Under the pieces are notes generated by a model. That model saw nothing but the letters and a program-made list of their open reading frames with translations, had not been told where the DNA came from and did no database searches. Source: UBA695 sp042691655 (GTDB taxonomy: Bacteria > Verrucomicrobiota > Verrucomicrobiia > Chthoniobacterales > Chthoniobacteraceae). From it: a stretch of DNA of 64,000 bases. Location of the stretch: contig CP170506.1 of assembly GCA_042691655.1 (NCBI GenBank), forward strand, positions 5,332,001 to 5,396,000, given 5' to 3'. This document shows positions 60,202 through 64,000 of this stretch, piece after piece. The translations under genes and the position numbers were made by a program. Within the stretch, counting starts at the first letter, position 1; the number at the start of each line of letters is the position of its first letter.

Positions 60202-60957
60202 ATGGATTTTTTTCATTTCACGCCTGCCCAGTGGATGCTTGCCGCCGTGGCCGCGTTCATGGTCGGCCTGGCCAAGAGCGGCTTTAACGGAGTCGGCATG
60301 CTCGTCCTCGTCTTTATGGCCTGCGCCATGCAGGGGTACGAGCGGGAATCCACCGGCGTCGTCCTGCCCATGCTCGTCTGTGGCGACCTCCTGGCCTTTC
60401 GCACCTTCCGCAGCCACATCCAGTGGGGCAAGCTGCGGCAGATGCTCCTGCCCGCCGCCATCGGCATCGCCCTCGGCTACCTGTGGATGAACCGCGTCAG
60501 CAACGCCAGCTTCAAGCCCCTCATCGGCGGCATCGTCCTGCTCCTGCTCGCCCTCCATCTGTTGCGGCAGGCCTTCCCCGGCCCCTTCCAGGCCGTCCCG
60601 CGCCGCCCCTGGTTCGTGTGGGGAATGGGGATCGCCGCCGGAGTCACCACCATGATGGCCAACGCCGCCGGGCCCATCGTCACCCTCTTCTTCCTCGCCC
60701 TGGAACTGCCCAAACTGGAATTCGTTGCCACCGGCGGGCTGTTTTTCCTGATCGTCAACCTCTTCAAGCTCCCCTTCAGCTACCACCTCGGGCTGATCGG
60801 CGGCCCCTCCCTGGCCTTCAACGCCGCCTTGCTGCCACTGGTCCTCGTGGGATTTTTTGGCGGGCGGCAGCTCCTGCACCGGATGCGCCAGGAAGTCTTT
60901 GAGAAAGTGCTTTTGGTCCTCACCGGCGTCAGCGCCCTGCACCTGATCTTTCGGTAA
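60202..60957 (+). CDS. TauE/SafE-family membrane exporter
   Basis: A 251-residue membrane protein with eight predicted helices in two similar halves. AAFMVGLAKSGFNGVGMLVLVFM, and later GVTTMMANAAGPIVTLFFLAL, are the two family signatures (the second is GxxxxxxxxGG/P type). The family moves sulfite, sulfonates or similar organic anions out of the cell; the substrate here is unknown. Length is typical. It is followed by tRNA-Lys on the same strand. Confidence 0.88.
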   Translation: MDFFHFTPAQWMLAAVAAFMVGLAKSGFNGVGMLVLVFMACAMQGYERESTGVVLPMLVCGDLLAFRTFRSHIQWGKLRQMLLPAAIGIALGYLWMNRVSNASFKPLIGGIVLLLLALHLLRQAFPGPFQAVPRRPWFVWGMGIAAGVTTMMANAAGPIVTLFFLALELPKLEFVATGGLFFLIVNLFKLPFSYHLGLIGGPSLAFNAALLPLVLVGFFGGRQLLHRMRQEVFEKVLLVLTGVSALHLIFR

Positions 60958-61070
60958 TTGGTAAAAGCGGGCGAATTTTCGGGGCAGGGTACGCATTTTT
61001 CTTGCGTCTTGGCCCGCCGTGGCGTAAACAAGCCACCCTTTCATTTCCGAAAGGACCGCGAAAGCAAGGC

Positions 61071-61142
61071 GGGTTGGTAGCTCAATGGTAGAGCAGCGCC
61101 CTTTTAAGGCGTTGGTTGAGGGTTCGAGTCCCTCCCAACCCA
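61071..61142 (+). tRNA. tRNA-Lys (anticodon TTT)
   Basis: A complete 72-nt cloverleaf: acceptor GGGTTGG/CCAACCC, D arm GCTC/GAGC, anticodon arm GCGCC-CTTTTAA-GGCGT with anticodon TTT, T arm GAGGG-TTCGAGT-CCCTC and discriminator A. CCA is not encoded. The 3' end abuts an AT-rich patch, a common integration point for islands, though no repeat of the tRNA 3' end is seen in this window. Confidence 0.97.
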
Positions 61143-61512
61143 CTTCTAAAAATGCCCTGAAATCCGCTTAAATACAGGGTTCGCGGCGATTCTCATTCGC
61201 ACGCATAAATTCTCATATTTTTCCCAATACAGCCTATTTTTAAAAAGTATTGGACGAATGCTCACAGGAAACCACGGTTCCCTAAATCCTTCCTCTTGGG
61301 AAAAATAGGCAACAAGCCCATTTTCGGTATCACATGCTTGGGCGCAGGGTAGAATGGGATGTTTCAACCGCTGTATATGCTTTGTTAGGAGCCTACGGGA
61401 AAAATATAGATCAGGAACCATTTAATCTTGCAACCACAGAAAGGCAAAGCACCATAGGGGATGTCTAGGAACAAAGAGTAAAAATATAATCGAGGTAGTA
61501 AAAAGTCATCAT
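61143..61512. other. Gene-poor AT-rich strip after tRNA-Lys
   Basis: About 370 nt of clearly lower GC than the flanks. A leftward 91-codon frame (61146-61421) exists but has no ribosome site or family resemblance and I do not call it. AGGAACAAAGAG with TAAAAATATAATC near 61467-61492 could be the ParA promoter. Confidence 0.5.
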
Positions 61513-62607
61513 ATGGCAAAAATAATTTCAATATTTAACAATAAGGGTGGTGTCGGGAAATCGACGATTTGCTGGAATCTCGCGGACACCCTTGGGGCAC
61601 AAGGTAAGAGAGTGCTCCTGATTGATTTTGATCCTCAGTGTAACCTCTCGATTGCCATGCTTGGGGAGAAGACATTTGTTAATACCCTTCCGACACAAAA
61701 CGCACCTTACGGAACAACTGTCAGATCGTTTCTTCAACGGTTTCTCCAGAACACTGGAGGTGAACAAATTTTCTTACATAAAGGATGTCATACGAATCAA
61801 AATGTTGATCTTATTGCTGGGGACTTTTGGCTAAACGTGTATGCAGACTCACTAAATGTAGGTGCCGACCTCCTTACGGGAACGGGGTTGTCGCGTTATG
61901 TAGCACTAAGGAGGATTGTTGACCAAGCTGAGAAAGGTCACGGAGAGGCATATGATTTTGTTATTGTAGATTTACCTCCATCCTTTGGTGCACTCGTAAG
62001 GGCTGCGTTTTACTCGTCCGATTATTATATTGTTCCGTGTACTTCAGATAATTTCAGTGTCTATTGTGTTGGATTGATAGGCCAAATGGTACCCTCATTT
62101 GTTAATGATTGGAAAGGCGGACTAAGCCGCTTCAAAGCTTCTAATCCTCATTTTACGGATTTTGACCGTCTCGGCAGCCCTGTCTTTGCTGGGTGGGTTT
62201 TCAACGGATTTGATACAGCCAGGCGTCGCAGAACCGCGGAGGAAGTTGCACAAGACGCTCCCCAAGGCGAGAAAGTGATGATTCAAGCGGATAAGACAAT
62301 GCATGATCACCTTGAGATTGCGATCCGCGACGGATTAGTGGGTCAACTAAAGACGAATATTACCGCATTCAATCCAATTGCAGAAATGCCAACAGAAAGT
62401 TTTAGGATAGGGGATATTGAAGATGCGAACGTGTTAATTCAGAATAGTTTATGGCTTAATGTTCCACTTGGAAGCTTAAGTGATCACGAGCAGGTCGAAA
62501 ACCTGCAGGACAGACGAAAATGGGCATGGAATCAAGCCGAACAGATCGCGTTGCTTCGCCAAAAACTGCATGAAATGGCAAATAACGTAACAGCAATTTG
62601 CCACTGA
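61513..62607 (+). CDS. Orphan ParA/MinD-type ATPase
   Basis: A 364-residue deviant-Walker ATPase. IISIFNNKGGVGKSTICWNLADTLG is the ParA P-loop (KGGxGKS), VLLIDFDPQCNLSIAML is the switch I/Walker A' region, and DFVIVDLPPS is Walker B. The C-terminal 130 residues are longer than in minimal ParA proteins. ParA enzymes position DNA, plasmids or protein arrays on the nucleoid, but the usual ParB partner gene is absent. It is AT-rich against the GC-rich chromosome and lies next to a tRNA, so it is probably horizontally acquired. Confidence 0.85.
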   Translation: MAKIISIFNNKGGVGKSTICWNLADTLGAQGKRVLLIDFDPQCNLSIAMLGEKTFVNTLPTQNAPYGTTVRSFLQRFLQNTGGEQIFLHKGCHTNQNVDLIAGDFWLNVYADSLNVGADLLTGTGLSRYVALRRIVDQAEKGHGEAYDFVIVDLPPSFGALVRAAFYSSDYYIVPCTSDNFSVYCVGLIGQMVPSFVNDWKGGLSRFKASNPHFTDFDRLGSPVFAGWVFNGFDTARRRRTAEEVAQDAPQGEKVMIQADKTMHDHLEIAIRDGLVGQLKTNITAFNPIAEMPTESFRIGDIEDANVLIQNSLWLNVPLGSLSDHEQVENLQDRRKWAWNQAEQIALLRQKLHEMANNVTAICH

Positions 62608-63054
62608 TAACTTGACGCTTTTTTTGGAGCTGGTAGGTTGTATGTTGTATTTCGTTGCGAAGAAGAGATTTGCCTTCCTTCGTATTTCGACGGGTGGGCT
62701 TTGGAATCAGCCTCCGGGGTTTCTTGGGCACAACCTGCCTTGCCATTCGCCCCCACTTGCGCATGAGCCCTTCCCTTTCCCTCCCCAATGGGCCCTTGGC
62801 CAGCAGGGGCCTTTGCCCTGAGTTCCGGCCGAAGGGTTTTAATAGCGTTACGCTGAATAAGTCAATTACCGGACGCGCTTATGCGTATAACGGCGTGTTG
62901 TATGCGTTAGCTCAGTGTCCTGTTGTCTCCAGAGTAAACCGTGCCCTGTAGATGATTTTTTCTTGCTAAATTAACTAAATTTAATAGATATAGCTTAAGC
63001 TTTTTAGTAGTGGCTTCCCTCAAAGCTGCTCAGGACCTTTTCTAACAATCTTTT
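62608..63054. other. Intergenic region between parA-like and coiled-coil genes
   Basis: About 450 nt with no supportable gene. Short frames on both strands lack ribosome sites and family resemblance. The right half has several short inverted repeats (around 62875-62925, with CGCTTATGCG and AACGGCGTGTT) of unknown meaning; base composition returns toward the chromosome average near 62690. Confidence 0.5.
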
Positions 63055-63453
63055 ATGGCAAACCTTAGTGCTACCCAACAAATCGAACAGCTCGAAGCGC
63101 AAATCCGCGGCCTCCGGCAGCAAGCCCTGGCGGAACTTCAGGAGAAGCTCGCCGAAGCCCGGCGTACCGTGGCCGAGCTCGAAAAACAACTCGCCGAGGT
63201 GACCGGCAACGCGACGGAAGCCGCTGCCGCCCCCGTTCGCCGCCGCACCCGCCGCCCGTCCGTTACCAACGAGCAGCTCAAGCCGCTGGTCCTAAAGGCC
63301 ATGGCAGAGAAGGGCCTTAATGGCCTCAATGCCAAGGACATCGCCGAGTTCGTCGGCCAGGACCCGATGCGCGTTCGCAAATTCATCGCCGAAAACCCCT
63401 CCCTGCTCAAACGCCAGGGCGCGGGCCCCGGCACCCGGTTTTTCCTTAAGTAA
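63055..63453 (+). CDS. Coiled-coil protein with C-terminal winged-helix-like domain
   Basis: A 132-residue protein with three parts: a charged coiled coil (about 6-48, IEQLEAQIRGLRQQALAELQEKLAEARRTVAELEKQL), a basic linker (RRRTRRPS) and a C-terminal module (LKPLVLKAMAEKGLNGLNAKDIAEFVGQDPMRVRKFIAENPSLLKRQGAGPGTRFFLK) that looks like a winged helix. The order coil, basic linker, DNA-binding-like domain recalls small nucleoid or regulatory proteins. No family name can be given. A strong terminator follows. Confidence 0.65.
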   Translation: MANLSATQQIEQLEAQIRGLRQQALAELQEKLAEARRTVAELEKQLAEVTGNATEAAAAPVRRRTRRPSVTNEQLKPLVLKAMAEKGLNGLNAKDIAEFVGQDPMRVRKFIAENPSLLKRQGAGPGTRFFLK

Positions 63454-63532
63454 TCCGGGCATAAACCGGCTCTAATTCAGCACTAACCCGGGGCCATTGC
63501 TTTATCCCCGGGCTATCGCTCATCGTTTCATT

Positions 63533-63569
63533 AAAAAAAACCCGCTGGATGCTCCGGCGGGTTTTTTTT
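63533..63569. terminator. Terminator after the coiled-coil gene
   Basis: Eight A's plus CCCGC pair with GCGGG plus eight T's around a 10-nt loop, so it works in both directions. A second hairpin, CCCGGGG/CCCCGGG, lies just before it (63487-63512). Confidence 0.9.
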
Positions 63570-63649
63570 CGTCTGCGGCCCGGTTCCAAAAATACGGCCT
63601 CTGGAAAAGTTTGAGCCGATCCCCCGAAGCAGTTAATCTGCATGACCTG

Positions 63650-64000
63650 ATGATCTCAACCGTGCTCAAACGCTGCTTTTCGCTCCTCAAAGCCTGGGGG
63701 CCCGCCATCTTTTGGATGTGCCTGATCTTTTCTGCCTCGGCTGACCGGCAGTCGGTGGCGCATTCCTCGCGAATCATCGAGCCCTTCTGCCGCTGGATCT
63801 ACCCTTCCATTACCCGGGCGCAGATCGAGAACGTGCAATTTGCGGTGCGCAAGGGGGCCCACATGAGCGAATACGCCCTCCTCGGGCTGCTGCTGCTCTA
63901 CGCGCTCTCCACCCGCCGGGGCGACCCTCGGCGCTGGATGATCCACGCATGGGTGCTGGCCGCCGTCTACGCGGCGGCTGACGAGCTGCACCAGAGGTTC
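63650..64000 (+). CDS. VanZ-like membrane protein, 5' part
   Basis: Open from an ATG at 63650 to the window end (117 codons). WGPAIFWMCLIFSASADRQS, then VRKGAHMSEYALLGLLLLYAL and VYAAADELHQRF, match the VanZ-like family (W...IF..S, K.aH...Y..LG, DE.HQ.F). These membrane proteins lack a settled function; VanZ itself gives teicoplanin resistance. The C-terminal part is outside the window. Confidence 0.85.
   Translation, partial: MISTVLKRCFSLLKAWGPAIFWMCLIFSASADRQSVAHSSRIIEPFCRWIYPSITRAQIENVQFAVRKGAHMSEYALLGLLLLYALSTRRGDPRRWMIHAWVLAAVYAAADELHQRF

Noticed and set aside
61146..61421. Leftward 91-codon frame after tRNA-Lys
   Set aside because: No ribosome site, no recognisable domain, and it ends against the tRNA; composition looks non-coding.
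62860..62930. attC-like site (integron cassette end) near TATAACGGCG...GCGTTAG
   Set aside because: The core would have to read GTTRRRY, but the sequence is GTTAGCT, the left core is not convincing, and no integrase or cassette array is present.

Overview
The window is 64 kb of GC-rich chromosome (low 60s % GC by eye) that fits a free-living member of the Verrucomicrobiota. The pointers are a TIGR04073-type small exported protein, exopolysaccharide and lipid-carrier glycosyltransferases, GH28 and polysaccharide deacetylase genes, and many intergenic palindromes of the kinds common in that phylum. The phylum call is inference: there is no rRNA here.

Layout. 1-2.4 kb: the tail of a GH28-like enzyme, a NodB-type deacetylase and an S2P-type membrane protease. 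2.4-6.7 kb: a leftward iron operon, feoA-feoB-small Cys-rich membrane protein-sufS::sufU, coupled by 4-nt overlaps. 7-20.8 kb: an HdeD-like protein, an ABC ATPase, manA, a YggU-type protein, a TPR protein, a fabF-like ketosynthase, rpsA, a DegP-type protease, PolX and small exported proteins. 20.8-26.5 kb: an accessory patch with an IS1595-family element in an ankyrin gene, an IS110-family unit carrying a GYF-like gene, and a group II intron nested in that unit. 26.6-30.6 kb: nitrogen genes amtB1, amtB2 and glnK, with matching sigma-54 promoters. 30.9-40.4 kb: an AraC regulator, pabB-pabC, two small XRE regulators, an NtrC-type protein with a changed phosphoacceptor, uppS and purA. 40.6-44.6 kb: a PfkB kinase, a TIGR04073 protein, an RNA m5U methyltransferase and an aldo-keto reductase. 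44.8-46.6 kb: the second, uninterrupted IS110/GYF unit. 46.7-60 kb: glycosyltransferases and PAP2 phosphatase, a T2SS-F/PilC protein, two decayed gene remnants inside direct repeats, rimO, aroD and a polyprenyl-phosphate sugar transferase. 60.2-64 kb: a TauE-like exporter, tRNA-Lys, an AT-rich patch with an orphan ParA ATPase, a coiled-coil DNA-binding-like protein and the start of a VanZ-like gene.

The feo/suf operon joins ferrous iron import to Fe-S assembly. The two amtB genes and glnK form an ammonium-sensing module, presumably driven by an NtrC-type activator such as the one at 35.5 kb. uppS, PAP2, the GT2 and GT39 enzymes and the sugar transferase all belong to undecaprenyl-phosphate-linked envelope glycan chemistry.

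Most unusual are: three dispersed copies of an apparently structured ~70-nt element, two of them 82-83 nt upstream of GTG-started XRE genes; a Russian-doll mobile locus whose empty site is preserved 22 kb away; an NtrC-like protein with Glu at the phospho-Asp position; an AmtB with Glu at the first twin-His position; and two unannotated regions that look like structured RNAs (about 9.81-9.95 and 30.65-30.82 kb).
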